40,209 bases of DNA from JAAUTS01 sp038250235 (GCA_038250235.1 JBBSCO010000025.1:1-40209); one strand, 5' to 3'; positions 1-8,133 are shown, counted from the first letter of the stretch. The notes: generated from the letters alone by a model not told the origin. A program made the numbers and translations.

Positions 1-560
1 TGGTTCACCCAAGCCCGCTACGCGGGCTGGTTGACCACGGACGTTCGGAATAAAAATATGTTTATCAGCGGGGTCGGATACTGAAGAAGAGCTAACCATG
101 CCAGTCAGACAACGCGCGGAACGCGCATGGCACACTGGGGACGTTAGGTAAATCCAGAACGCCAGCTCCACGAAACCCGGCCATCATCGCCTTTGCAATA
201 CGCCCCGTTATTTCTCCCCGTATCCGGATAGTTATTCATTCTCTTGGTTTTCTTCCTTCCCGTTCGCAACTGGATCCCAGGGAAAGCTGAGCAACGATGA
301 CCAGGATTCTGGAGGCTCAGAAAACTGAATATTGCGACAATCACAATGAGCTGCCCAGCTCTTGCGGTATTGATCACAGGCTTTTATATCGGCGGACACT
401 TTTCCATCGAAGGCATACCGATCCCGATTCTCCTGTTCTGTTTGAGCGGTTTCCCCAGACGATCCTCAAAATAAACCTGAACCGACAAACGGATCAATGA
501 TACTTATTCACGGCCTTTAGGGTCTTCGTCACAGATCCGGATTCCAGGGAATTGCCAGGT
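1..560. other. Gene-poor left end with two attC-like inverted repeats
   Basis: I see no convincing gene here. Short open frames exist on both strands (for example 144-377 on the minus strand and 346-474 on the plus strand), but none has a ribosome binding site or a family I recognise. What stands out is secondary structure. At 90-149 there is a nested dyad: CTAAC (92-96) pairs with GTTAG (143-147), a 4x4 unpaired spacer follows, CCAGT (101-105) pairs with ACTGG (134-138), and a terminal GCGCG/CGCGC hairpin (114-118/122-126) sits at the tip. At 1-49 there is a second long imperfect hairpin whose right arm ends in GGACGTTCGG. The same arm in the other element reads GGACGTTAGG, exactly 100 bp further on. 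This is the layout of integron attC recombination sites, but no integrase is in the window. Confidence 0.4.
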
Positions 561-1739
561 TCAGGAGGTTGGAACGGAAGGGATAAACAGAACCAGACCG
601 GGTTGTATCTGGTCGGGATTGCTCAGGGAATTATAGCGCAGGAGTTGGGGAACATTAATGCCGTAGTTTTTCCCGATGGAAAACAGTGTCTCTCCCTTGC
701 GAACCTTATGGGTGGTGACAGCCGCCCGGTTTTCAGCCGGCGCACCCAGCACATGCAACGCTGACGAAGAAGCAGCCTGAACTGGAATCAGCCGGGCCGG
801 AAACGGGGCAGATGCGACGGTTTCAATAACGGGGGCCGGGGCAACCTTGGCAGATGCAGGCTGTGCAGGCGGGTTCCCGGCCAAAATGACATCCGGGGGC
901 AGGGGGGATTTGCGGGAAGGTGTTTCAAATCCCCGGTCGAAAATCGTACGGGCATCCACCCACTTGTTGGGGCTGTTGAGAATGATCAGGTGCAGTTCAC
1001 GACCATTTCGAAAGGCAGAGGCGGCGTAGGTATGTCGGGAGGAATGGGTCCAGCCTGTCTTGGCCGGCCCCATGCCCGCGTAAACACCAAGAAGCTTATT
1101 GTGGTTGCGGATGTTCTGGGTGCCTATCTGGGTGGAAAGGCGGAAGGTTTTCATGGTGCAGATACGACGCAGTTCCGCGATGCTGAGAACTTTCTGGAAA
1201 ATTTTCATCAGATCGGAGGCAGTGGTGACCTGGCCGGGGGCCGGCAATCCATGCGGATTTTTGAAAACTGTGTTCCGGCAACCCAGAGCCTTGGCCTTGG
1301 CATTCATCATGGAAATGAAGGATCCATGGGAGCCTCCGACAGCTCGCGCAAGCACCATGGCACTGTCATTGTCCGAACCGATAAGCAGGGCGTTGGTCAT
1401 TTCACGGATAGAAACGATTTCGCCCACGCGAAGGGGAATGTGGCTGGGTTCAACCCGTGTATCCTCGGATGCGACCCTGATCGTTCCTACCAAGCCCGTG
1501 CGTTCCCAAATGAGAAGGGCGGTCATGAGCTTGACCGTGCTGGCCGGAGGATAGGCTTGATGGGCATTCCTCTGATACAGGACTTCCCCAGTGGAGGCAT
1601 CGACCAGGAGGAAAGCTTTGGCTTGGATTCCCGGTATGTCCTGGGCGCGGGACGGAGCACAGAAAAGAAAGGCAATACAAGCCAAGGCAAAGGATCTGGA
1701 AGCACCAGTCACTGAACTCTTTTTGAAAAAATGGCACAT
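561..1739 (-). CDS. D-alanyl-D-alanine carboxypeptidase (peptidase S11) with C-terminal LysM domain
   Basis: This is a penicillin-binding-protein-5-type serine peptidase that trims the terminal D-Ala from peptidoglycan stem peptides in the periplasm. All three active-site motifs are present: STVK with nucleophile Ser67 and Lys70, SDN at 122-124, and KTG at 227-229 (numbering from the chosen start). Residues 1-33 form a signal peptide ending near SRAQ. A Pro/Ala-rich linker (about 300-345) leads to a C-terminal LysM peptidoglycan-binding domain (about 345-390, with VRKGETLFSIGKNYGI). DacA proteins usually end instead in a beta domain plus an amphipathic anchor, so LysM probably replaces that anchor here. 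The open frame extends upstream to 1874, but I place the start at Met 1739. There the signal peptide begins properly, a weak AAAGAGA lies upstream, and overlap with the divergent gene at 1841 is avoided. 392 aa. Confidence 0.9.
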   Translation of the reverse strand: MCHFFKKSSVTGASRSFALACIAFLFCAPSRAQDIPGIQAKAFLLVDASTGEVLYQRNAHQAYPPASTVKLMTALLIWERTGLVGTIRVASEDTRVEPSHIPLRVGEIVSIREMTNALLIGSDNDSAMVLARAVGGSHGSFISMMNAKAKALGCRNTVFKNPHGLPAPGQVTTASDLMKIFQKVLSIAELRRICTMKTFRLSTQIGTQNIRNHNKLLGVYAGMGPAKTGWTHSSRHTYAASAFRNGRELHLIILNSPNKWVDARTIFDRGFETPSRKSPLPPDVILAGNPPAQPASAKVAPAPVIETVASAPFPARLIPVQAASSSALHVLGAPAENRAAVTTHKVRKGETLFSIGKNYGINVPQLLRYNSLSNPDQIQPGLVLFIPSVPTS

Positions 1740-1840
1740 GTTGGATTCTCTTTGTACAGAAGACCCTGTACCTATGACAATCAAAAAATGAACAAAAAAC
1801 CTCTCTTGACGTATCGGGCGGGCTCTGTCAGAACATTTTG

Positions 1841-2116
1841 ATGTATAAGTGGCAATACTTCGTATCGTTGGCACTCTCGGCCGTGGCTCTTCTTTTGACC
1901 ATTACCTTGATCGTGACCGGGAAAACCAATCAGGACATTCAACAAGAGCTGCAAAAACAGCAGACTGAAATCAATAAAGGCCAAGTCAGCCAGCAGATCG
2001 GCACCGCCCTGCTGCGCGACATGGCTGTGGCCTCAGTCAACAACAGCAAAATCAAGGACCTTCTGGCCAAGCACGGTTTCACCGTCAATCAGAACCCCAA
2101 AGCCAACGGACAATAA
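1841..2116 (+). CDS. Small membrane protein with coiled-coil tail (first of a pair)
   Basis: I do not recognise the family. The 91-aa product has one N-terminal transmembrane helix (about residues 6-27, LALSAVALLLTITLIV) followed by a hydrophilic, Gln/Lys-rich stretch (DIQQELQKQQTEINKGQ) that looks like coiled coil, and a conserved-looking C-terminal segment (NNSKIKDLLAKHGF). It most likely sits in the inner membrane with the tail in the periplasm or cytoplasm. A TTG lies directly in front of the ATG. I chose the ATG at 1841. The next gene starts 29 bp downstream on the same strand and has the same architecture, so the two are probably co-transcribed and may form a hetero-oligomer. That is inference. 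The gene is divergent from the carboxypeptidase gene. Confidence 0.75.
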   Translation: MYKWQYFVSLALSAVALLLTITLIVTGKTNQDIQQELQKQQTEINKGQVSQQIGTALLRDMAVASVNNSKIKDLLAKHGFTVNQNPKANGQ

Positions 2117-2145
2117 GTTCTCCCATTCTTGACATTGACAAATTT

Positions 2146-2442
2146 ATGAGCGACCAATCATCTTCCTCCAACGCTTTCTGGCCCGTGACTCTTCTGGCCA
2201 TCAGCCTTATCGCAATTCTTATCTGGCAACTGGTTCTTGGTGTTCAAGCCAAGCAAAACCTCCAGGCCCAGGCGGCCCTGCCCCAACGCAAAGCCACCAT
2301 TGAACAGGCCAAAAAAGTCCAAACTGATCTGGAAAAACTGGTAACAGACCTCCTGGATGCCGCCCAAAGCGACAAGGACGCCCAAGCCATCGTGGAAAAA
2401 TACCAGATCAAACGGAACGAAAACGCAGTTGCCCCGAAATAA
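2146..2442 (+). CDS. Small membrane protein with coiled-coil tail (second of a pair)
   Basis: This 98-aa product has the same plan as its upstream neighbour: a short polar N-terminus (SDQSSSSNAFW), one transmembrane helix (about residues 12-33), then a long Gln/Lys/Ala-rich helical region (AKQNLQAQAALPQRKATIEQ and onward) and a C-terminal segment AQAIVEKYQIKR that parallels IKDLLAKHGF of the first protein. No enzyme motif is visible, and I cannot name a family. No Shine-Dalgarno sequence precedes the ATG. A strong intrinsic terminator follows 43 bp after the stop codon and closes this two-gene unit. Confidence 0.75.
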   Translation: MSDQSSSSNAFWPVTLLAISLIAILIWQLVLGVQAKQNLQAQAALPQRKATIEQAKKVQTDLEKLVTDLLDAAQSDKDAQAIVEKYQIKRNENAVAPK

Positions 2443-2484
2443 GATCCGTCTCCAATTTAAAGCTTCAAAACTTCAAAACTTCAA

Positions 2485-2519
2485 AAAACCCGCAGAAAAC
2501 TGCGGGTTTTTTATTTTTT
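2485..2519 (+). terminator. Rho-independent terminator after the small membrane protein pair
   Basis: An 11-bp stem, AAAACCCGCAG (2485-2495) with CTGCGGGTTTT (2500-2510), has a 4-nt AAAA loop and is followed by a T-rich tail. A run of three CTTCAAAA repeats lies just upstream (2463-2486). Confidence 0.9.
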
Positions 2520-2567
2520 CACTTCCTCGACTTGCCAAGCCAAGGTCATGGGCTATTTTTGAGTTCT

Positions 2568-2720
2568 ATGAAAAAACTCCTGTTACCCCTGTTTGCTGTA
2601 GCTCTGGTCACTGCCTTCTCCGCAACGTCCCTTCATGCTGGAGACAGCGGATGTGGCGGTTGCAAAGGCGGCAAAGACAAAAAAGAAGAAACCAAAAAAG
2701 AAGCGCCAAAGAAAAGCTGA
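2568..2720 (+). CDS. Tiny secreted Cys- and Lys-rich protein
   Basis: A 50-aa product. Residues 1-21 are a textbook signal peptide (MKK, hydrophobic core LLLPLFAVALVTAF, and a cut site near SLHA|G). The mature part of about 28 residues is GDSGCGGCKGG followed by a Lys/Glu tail (KDKKEETKKEAPKKS). The CGGC motif could bind a metal or form a disulfide, and the cationic tail could bind peptidoglycan, LPS or nucleic acid. Both ideas are inference. The open frame reaches 2532, but I start at the ATG at 2568, where the signal peptide begins. It is a monocistronic unit: a terminator lies upstream and another directly downstream. I know of no named family. Confidence 0.7.
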   Translation: MKKLLLPLFAVALVTAFSATSLHAGDSGCGGCKGGKDKKEETKKEAPKKS

Positions 2721-2740
2721 TCGGCTTTTCCTTCTCTTCC

Positions 2741-2773
2741 AAAAGGCATCCCTTAACCGGGATGCCTTTTTTA
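2741..2773 (+). terminator. Rho-independent terminator after the secreted Cys/Lys peptide
   Basis: A 12-bp perfect stem AAAAGGCATCCC (2741-2752)/GGGATGCCTTTT (2759-2770) with a 6-nt loop and a T tract, 20 bp after the stop codon. Confidence 0.92.
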
Positions 2774-2838
2774 TTTCCACTTCCCAAGGAGGGGGGGCAT
2801 CTTGCCGGAAGGTCTTCTCCCATATTTGTGTCAACCTT

Positions 2839-3030
2839 TTGCGCAAAGCTTAGTAAGAAGCTATGAAAAGTGGGCACGTCCGAGCTGGAAGACGGGAAGG
2901 CTGCGGGCGGGGCGTCCTTAAAGAAGTAGGTATTTCACCACCCGCAACCGAACGGCAACCCCGAGAGGGGCCGGGGCTCAAGCAACGCAGGGAGCCTTTC
3001 CGGCCCCAGCCCATCCCGGTTGCGGCGCAA
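2839..3030 (+). ncRNA. Candidate structured RNA or leader element, unassigned
   Basis: The 368-bp gap between 2721 and 3088 has no convincing gene but holds a GC-rich, strongly foldable stretch. A 9-bp perfect long-range helix, CCGCAACCG (2942-2950) with CGGTTGCGG (3017-3025), encloses two hairpins. One is CCCC-GAGA-GGGG (2959-2970), which has a GNRA-type loop. The other is CCGG/CCGG (2971-2974/3000-3003) stacked on GGCTC/GAGCC (2975-2979/2992-2996). A promoter-like pair, TTGCGC (2839-2844) and TATGAA (2862-2867) with 17 bp spacing, lies upstream. It does not match the SRP, RNase P, tmRNA or common riboswitch consensus sequences I know. It could be an independent small RNA or the 5' leader of the gene at 3089. 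Confidence 0.35.
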
Positions 3031-3088
3031 AAGCCCCTTCCTATAGTGATTGCCTCTCCCCTGCTTTTTCCTTAGACCCATTCCAGGC

Positions 3089-4138
3089 ATGAGATCTTTA
3101 CTTACCCTATTGTGTTATCTCGCAGTATGCCAACCTTGCCTTCATGCCTCCCTTGCCTATGAGAGCGTCTATGCCTTTTCTGAACTAAAATCCGTTTCCT
3201 TCGAAAAACTGGTCCGCGGTGAAATCATCGGCACGCGAACCTCACTGGAGGGTTCTGAGTTGAGCCTTGGTGCCGAGTTCTTTTATGTGGTCCGGCTCCC
3301 ACCCGACCTCGTCCTGCAAAAAATGAAGGCCCTCAACAGCCCTGATGGGGAGGAAAGCAAAACAGCCTCAGCTTCCACCTGCCACCCGATCCGGATACCG
3401 GCGGAGCTTCAGGATTTTGCAGGCTTGACTCTTGATCCCGGCTCCAAGGGCACCGAACGGTTCCTCAGACAACTCTATAAAAACGTCTCCGGCGGGACTG
3501 GTCTGAATCTCAGCAACCCTGAAAAGGAAAAGCTGGCTTCCGTCCTGAATCAAAACCCGGCATCCGATGCAGGAAGGAACCAGGCTGGACGGGCAGCAGA
3601 AGCCTTGAGGGAATTACTTAACCAACGTGCAAAAAACTTCCAAACATCCGGTCTAATGGGCTGCGCCCCCTACGAGAACTCTGGCCAACGTTTTGAGCAC
3701 GGCCAGGAAACCCTGCGGGCCCTCAGATGCCGCCCCAGAGTACTTCAGGCTTTTTCGGAAATTCTGGATCCAGTTATGGCGGGAAGACAGCCCGCCGATG
3801 CCCCGGCCCCCCATTTCTATTGGGAAATGTCCGATGTCCAAAAGGAACAAACCATTGGCCTGGGCGCCTTTTTCTCCCAACCCTTCGATACCGGACAGCG
3901 TGCTGCCGAAGTCACCTATTACGTCAGCAGCCAGTACTATCTTTCTCTCACTCTTTATCAACTGATCCCAGTGGAAATCGAAGGTAAGCCTGGCACCTAT
4001 GTCTACCGGGCCGATTTTGTCCTGACCCCCTCCGTCACCCGCATCAAAGGCATCGAACGAATCGCTGCGGAAAACATTCTCTTGGTGGAAATACGAAAAT
4101 CAGTCCAATCGTTTGTTGATAGATGTAACGGCATGTGA
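3089..4138 (+). CDS. Secreted protein of unknown function
   Basis: A 349-aa product with a clear signal peptide (MRSLLTLLCYLAVCQPCLHA, cut near residue 20). I do not recognise the rest. It has no transmembrane segment, a mixed alpha/beta composition and few cysteines. A Tyr-rich segment lies near residues 270-300 (VTYYVSSQYYLSLTLYQLIP). The open frame reaches a TTG at 3050, but the ATG at 3089 begins the signal peptide and is preferred. It precedes the U32 gene by 72 bp on the same strand and may share its transcript. A structured GC-rich leader precedes it. Confidence 0.75.
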   Translation: MRSLLTLLCYLAVCQPCLHASLAYESVYAFSELKSVSFEKLVRGEIIGTRTSLEGSELSLGAEFFYVVRLPPDLVLQKMKALNSPDGEESKTASASTCHPIRIPAELQDFAGLTLDPGSKGTERFLRQLYKNVSGGTGLNLSNPEKEKLASVLNQNPASDAGRNQAGRAAEALRELLNQRAKNFQTSGLMGCAPYENSGQRFEHGQETLRALRCRPRVLQAFSEILDPVMAGRQPADAPAPHFYWEMSDVQKEQTIGLGAFFSQPFDTGQRAAEVTYYVSSQYYLSLTLYQLIPVEIEGKPGTYVYRADFVLTPSVTRIKGIERIAAENILLVEIRKSVQSFVDRCNGM

Positions 4139-4210
4139 AGACCTTTTGGGATCTCCCACTCTTGACAACAGGGTTTGTGCATCTCCCGGATTTCGTTTAG
4201 GCTTACTTTA

Positions 4211-6679
4211 GTGATCAAACCCGAACTTCTAGCCCCCGCCGGTTCCTGGGAATGCGCGCGCGCCGCCGTCTCCAACGGGGCTGATGCCATTTTCTTCGGG
4301 TTGCCCAAACTGAATGCCCGTATGCGGGCCGACAATTTCACGGAAGAAGACCTGCCGGAACTGATTCGTTACGTCCATGAACGCGGAGTCAAAGCCTACG
4401 TCACTCTCAACACTTTGGTCTTTACCTCAGAACTAATTGAAGCCGAACGCATGCTGATTCTGCTGCACCAGAACGGTGTCGATGCCGCGATTGTGCAGGA
4501 TCTGGGACTTTGTGAACTGGCCCGCCGCGTGGTGCCGCACTTCCACATCCACGCTTCCACCCAGATGACCCTCACCTCCCCGGAAGGTCTCAGCTTCGCC
4601 CGCCAACTCGGCATCACCCGTGCCGTGCTGGCCCGGGAGCTCAGCCTGCGCGAACTGGAAAAATTCCAGAAGGAAAATATTCTACCGATTGAAGTCTTCG
4701 TCCACGGAGCCCTCTGCGTGGCCTACTCCGGACAATGTCTGACAAGTGAAGCCCTCGGCCAGCGCAGTGCCAACCGCGGCGAATGCGCCCAGGCCTGCCG
4801 CCTTCCCTACCAACTCTTGGTCGATGACGTCCTGAAGGATCTCGGCGATCGTCGCTACCTGTTGTCCCCTCAGGATCTGGCCGCCGTGGAGGAAATCCCG
4901 CGCCTGATCGAACTGGGCATTGAAAGCTTCAAGATCGAAGGTCGCCTAAAGTCCCCCGAATACGTGGCGGCGGTCTGTCAGGTCTACCGGAAAGCTATCG
5001 ATGCCGGCTGGGACACGCTTCGGCAGAAAACGGCTTCCCCCCCCGGCCCCGAAGACACCTACAAACTTGAAATGACGTTCTCTCGGGGGCTTTACTCCGG
5101 CTGGTTCCATGGAGTTAACCATCAAAAGCTGGTTCATGCCCGTTACGGCAAAAAACGAGGCCCCTTCGTCGGCAGAATCCAGTCCGTTGGGAAGGATTAT
5201 GTGGAAGTTCAGCCGGAAACCCCGCTCGCCCCGGGCGATGGAGTGGTTTTTGACACCGGAGGCGACACCAACCAGGAGCAAGGCGGACGTCTTTATCAAA
5301 TCAAAGGAGACAAAATCTTTTTTGAACACCACAAGATTGACTTCAGCCGCCTGAAGGAAGGCGACCGCATCTGGAAGACCGATGATCCCAGGCTCGAGAA
5401 GGAATTGCAAAAAAGTTTCAAAACAGATGCCCCAGCGGCCACCCACGCCATCGATATCACAGTGGAAGGAAAAGCGGGAACTCCCCTGACACTCAAGGTC
5501 ATCCTCGACCAGCATTCCTATACCATCGCGTCTTCTGTTTTCCTTGAAGAAGCGATCAAGCGCCCCCTCCATTCCGAAACACTCCGAGACCAACTGGGAA
5601 GACTGGGTGGTTCCCCTTTTCACCTGGGCAATGTGAAGAATTTTCTGGAAGGCGAGGTTATGCTCCCCGTCAGTGAATTGAACCGCCTGAGGCGCGAGTT
5701 GGTGACGCAGCTTTCCGCAGCAAAAAGTCCGACCGTGGACGCCCCCCAGGTAATCGAGCCCTGTTTGGCAAAACTTTTGTTGGAAGTTCAGAAATCCTTT
5801 GTAGAACCCAAGGGAAGAAACCTTGAATCACGCGCTACTCTCAGCGCGTTGTGCCGCAACATGGCCCAGTTGGAAACCGTCCTGGAGGCAGGACTTCAAA
5901 AGGTGTATGTGGACTTCGAGGATATACGACGCTACCGCGAAGCCGTTGAGTTGGTGCGACAGAGCAATAACACCTCGGTCTACCTTGCTACACCCCGTAT
6001 CCAAAAAGCGGGAGAACAGGGTTTCTTTAAATTGATCGAGAATGCCGGGCCGGACGGGGTTTTGATCCGTAACCTGGGGGCCTTGAGTTATTTCCAGTCC
6101 AGCCCCCTGCGTAAAGTCGGTGATTTTTCACTTAACGTCGCCAATCCTCTCACAGCTTCGGTGCTGATGAAGGAACACTTGGAGTATCTGACCATTTCCT
6201 ACGATCTCAATGTGGAGCAGGTGCTTTCCCTGCTCGGACAGGCACCGCCGGAGTGGTTTGAACTCACCCTGCACCAACACATGCCCATGTTCCACATGGA
6301 GCATTGTGTTTTTGCCGCATTTATGTCGGAAGGTACGGATCACACGAATTGCGGAAGACCCTGCGATCGGCACCAGATTAAACTACGGGACCGTGTCGGT
6401 GCGGAACATCCGGTCAAAGCCGATGTAGGCTGCCGCAACACGGTCTTTCATCAAAAGGCTCAGAGCGGCGCGGATTATTTTCAGGACTTTCGTAAGGCGA
6501 GCCTACGCCGCTTCCGGGTGGAATTTCTCAGCGAGGACATGGCAAAGGCCAGAACCATCCTGGAAACCTACCAGTTGCTAATGGATGGAAAAATTGAATC
6601 CAAAGAACTCATTACCCGGCTGCATGTGCAGAATCAGCTCGGCGTGACCAGTGGAACTCTTACGGTGCTGGGAGGCTGA
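4211..6679 (+). CDS. U32 family protein (RlhA/TrhP-type, long form)
   Basis: An 822-aa member of the peptidase U32 family. The family is annotated as collagenase-like, but in E. coli its characterised members (RlhA, TrhP) are iron-sulfur-dependent RNA hydroxylation factors acting on 23S rRNA or tRNA. The N-terminus PELLAPAGSWECARAAVSNG and the signature around HGALCVAYSGQCL with the downstream RGECAQACR cysteines are diagnostic. The middle contains a DUF3656-like region. A C-terminal second U32-like half carries another Cys cluster (MEHCVF, TNCGRPC, VGCRNT). E. coli RlhA is about 650 aa, so this is the long form. The open frame extends to 4175, but the family starts at the KPELLAPAG block, so I use GTG at 4211, which has no visible Shine-Dalgarno. 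It converges with the DUF748 gene (5 bp between stops). RNA modification is more likely than proteolysis; the substrate is unknown. Confidence 0.85.
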   Translation: MIKPELLAPAGSWECARAAVSNGADAIFFGLPKLNARMRADNFTEEDLPELIRYVHERGVKAYVTLNTLVFTSELIEAERMLILLHQNGVDAAIVQDLGLCELARRVVPHFHIHASTQMTLTSPEGLSFARQLGITRAVLARELSLRELEKFQKENILPIEVFVHGALCVAYSGQCLTSEALGQRSANRGECAQACRLPYQLLVDDVLKDLGDRRYLLSPQDLAAVEEIPRLIELGIESFKIEGRLKSPEYVAAVCQVYRKAIDAGWDTLRQKTASPPGPEDTYKLEMTFSRGLYSGWFHGVNHQKLVHARYGKKRGPFVGRIQSVGKDYVEVQPETPLAPGDGVVFDTGGDTNQEQGGRLYQIKGDKIFFEHHKIDFSRLKEGDRIWKTDDPRLEKELQKSFKTDAPAATHAIDITVEGKAGTPLTLKVILDQHSYTIASSVFLEEAIKRPLHSETLRDQLGRLGGSPFHLGNVKNFLEGEVMLPVSELNRLRRELVTQLSAAKSPTVDAPQVIEPCLAKLLLEVQKSFVEPKGRNLESRATLSALCRNMAQLETVLEAGLQKVYVDFEDIRRYREAVELVRQSNNTSVYLATPRIQKAGEQGFFKLIENAGPDGVLIRNLGALSYFQSSPLRKVGDFSLNVANPLTASVLMKEHLEYLTISYDLNVEQVLSLLGQAPPEWFELTLHQHMPMFHMEHCVFAAFMSEGTDHTNCGRPCDRHQIKLRDRVGAEHPVKADVGCRNTVFHQKAQSGADYFQDFRKASLRRFRVEFLSEDMAKARTILETYQLLMDGKIESKELITRLHVQNQLGVTSGTLTVLGG

Positions 6680-6684
6680 TACCT

Positions 6685-7896
6685 TTATTTTTTACCGGAC
6701 TCAGCCGCTTTTTCCGCTTCTGCCCCGGCCATCTCTTTTTCTTTTTCAGCCTTCTGCTGGGCTTTACCTTTTTGGACTTTTGCTTTCACTTCCTTTTCCG
6801 AGACCTCCACTTTTTTTACCAGTTCTGACGTTTCAAGACCGGGTCGGAAAGCTTGGATGAACGCATTCTTTAAAACATTAGCCAAAGTTGTGAGGAGGGC
6901 CGTATCGGGATTTTTGATGGAGCCGGAAATGGGAATGACCGTGGCAAATTGGTCTTTGGGCTGGTTGGTAAAAATTTGCCAAACAGTCGAAACAATGGTT
7001 TCCCAGAAGCCTTCAAATGGATTCCCAAAATCACGTTTATCCACAATACCGACGTCTTTGAAAAAAGGTTTCAGATAACCGTCCAGTTGGCCGTTCTTGG
7101 CGTTGATCTCCGAATAGAGGGAGAAGTCCCCTTTGCTGAAATCGAAAGCGGCGTAATGGCGGGTGAAGTCATTGATTTTGGTCAGGTTGACTTGCTCCAC
7201 CCTAATCTTGGCTTCAAAATCGGTGGGAGATGAAAAAATCTGGGCCCGCCCATTGAGACTTAATTTCCCAGTCTCAAAAACAGTGGAAGTGAGTTTAAAG
7301 TCCGTAGGCAACGGGTCGTTTTTTTTCGGTTTGTTGGTGATACCCAAGGCCTGCGCCTCCACGCGGGTGAGGCGCAGATCAATCGCCGGTTTCGCATTGG
7401 GTTCCCGATAGGTGATAGTTCCGTCGTGAACCGTCAGACGGTTGATGTCGAAGGGGAAAAGCTTTTTTCCCTGTTCCACCCATTCCTTTCCTCCGTCTTC
7501 AGGAGCTGAAGCCAATTCTCCTGTGACGCGCACGAAATTAATTTTGGGACTCTGCAACACCACTTCTCCCACCACTTTGCCTTCAAGCAAAGCATTCCAC
7601 TCAATGGAGAGCTCCGTTTCAGGAATTTCAACAAAGGGTGTTTTGATACCAGACTTAACCTTCACCATCTCGAGCCCACGGATAACATACCCACCCCGCC
7701 AGAGAGCCACATCGATATCTGCAATCCTTGCGTCGTAGCCTTCGATTTTTTCAAGGGTGCGGTTGACGTAACTGAGTAAAATAGATGGCAGTGCCAGACG
7801 CAATGCGATCAGCAAACAAACAACAACGAAAATTCCAATAGCCCACTTTTTAGGCACACCTGACATCCTGGGTTTCAGGCTTTGTAGGAGGGACAC
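6685..7896 (-). CDS. DUF748/AsmA-like envelope protein
   Basis: A 403-aa product with one N-terminal transmembrane helix (about residues 20-42, AIGIFVVVCLLIALRLALP) and a large periplasmic part. It shows the features of DUF748 proteins, which are distant relatives of AsmA: LEKIEGYDARIADIDVALWRGGY near the start, INFVRVTGE, DGTITYREPN, LKLTSTVF-like strands, and the segment PISGSIKNPDTALL. The last 50 residues are a charged Lys/Glu/Ala tail. Members are thought to act in the cell envelope, possibly in lipid or LPS-related transport; no reaction can be assigned. GTG at 7896 has a GGGGAA upstream. ATG at 7866 is a plausible alternative start. The small membrane protein gene lies 18 bp upstream on the same strand, suggesting an operon. 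Confidence 0.8.
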   Translation of the reverse strand: MSLLQSLKPRMSGVPKKWAIGIFVVVCLLIALRLALPSILLSYVNRTLEKIEGYDARIADIDVALWRGGYVIRGLEMVKVKSGIKTPFVEIPETELSIEWNALLEGKVVGEVVLQSPKINFVRVTGELASAPEDGGKEWVEQGKKLFPFDINRLTVHDGTITYREPNAKPAIDLRLTRVEAQALGITNKPKKNDPLPTDFKLTSTVFETGKLSLNGRAQIFSSPTDFEAKIRVEQVNLTKINDFTRHYAAFDFSKGDFSLYSEINAKNGQLDGYLKPFFKDVGIVDKRDFGNPFEGFWETIVSTVWQIFTNQPKDQFATVIPISGSIKNPDTALLTTLANVLKNAFIQAFRPGLETSELVKKVEVSEKEVKAKVQKGKAQQKAEKEKEMAGAEAEKAAESGKK

Positions 7897-7914
7897 CGGG
7901 TTCCCCGTTTACAA

Positions 7915-8133
7915 TCAGGCCCGCTTGGCCTGAATCAAGACGACTATTCCCGCAACCAACAGAATAGCTCCCAGGATAGGAGGCAATGGAATGGTTTTGG
8001 TAGTTTCAGCAGTTGCCTGGATGGGCCCGAAATCAACCACCTTTTCACGTGATTTATAATTGATGCCCTGGTAGGCAAAAGACACAATGCCTAGAGCGAT
8101 CAGGATGATGGCGATGACTGTTTTGGTATTCAT
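7915..8133 (-). CDS. Small two-helix membrane protein (DUF3185-like)
   Basis: A 72-aa protein with transmembrane helices at about residues 4-21 and 48-68 and a polar loop (YKSREKVVDFGPIQATAET) between them. The TTKTIPLPPILGAILLVAGI segment is a pattern I associate with small conserved inner-membrane proteins sometimes annotated DUF3185. Function is unknown. It lies 18 bp upstream of the DUF748 gene on the same strand and is probably co-transcribed with it. Confidence 0.75.
   Translation of the reverse strand: MNTKTVIAIILIALGIVSFAYQGINYKSREKVVDFGPIQATAETTKTIPLPPILGAILLVAGIVVLIQAKRA

Noticed and set aside
144..377. A 77-codon minus-strand frame ending in the attC-like element, as an integron cassette gene
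   Set aside because: The stop codon overlaps the R-box as in real cassettes, but there is no start signal or protein family, and site orientation cannot be decided.
346..474. A 42-codon plus-strand hydrophobic frame (LITGFYIGGHFS), faintly like AtpZ/AtpI membrane helices
   Set aside because: Too short, no Shine-Dalgarno, and no ATP synthase genes nearby.
2863..3075. A 70-codon plus-strand frame through the GC-rich region
   Set aside because: Its Arg/Pro-rich composition comes from the structured GC-rich sequence; it has no start signal or conserved motif.
1806..4167. TTGACA-like hexamers just before the genes at 1841, 2146 and 4211 as promoters
   Set aside because: No matching -10 box at 16-18 bp in any of the three, and the distances to the starts are inconsistent.
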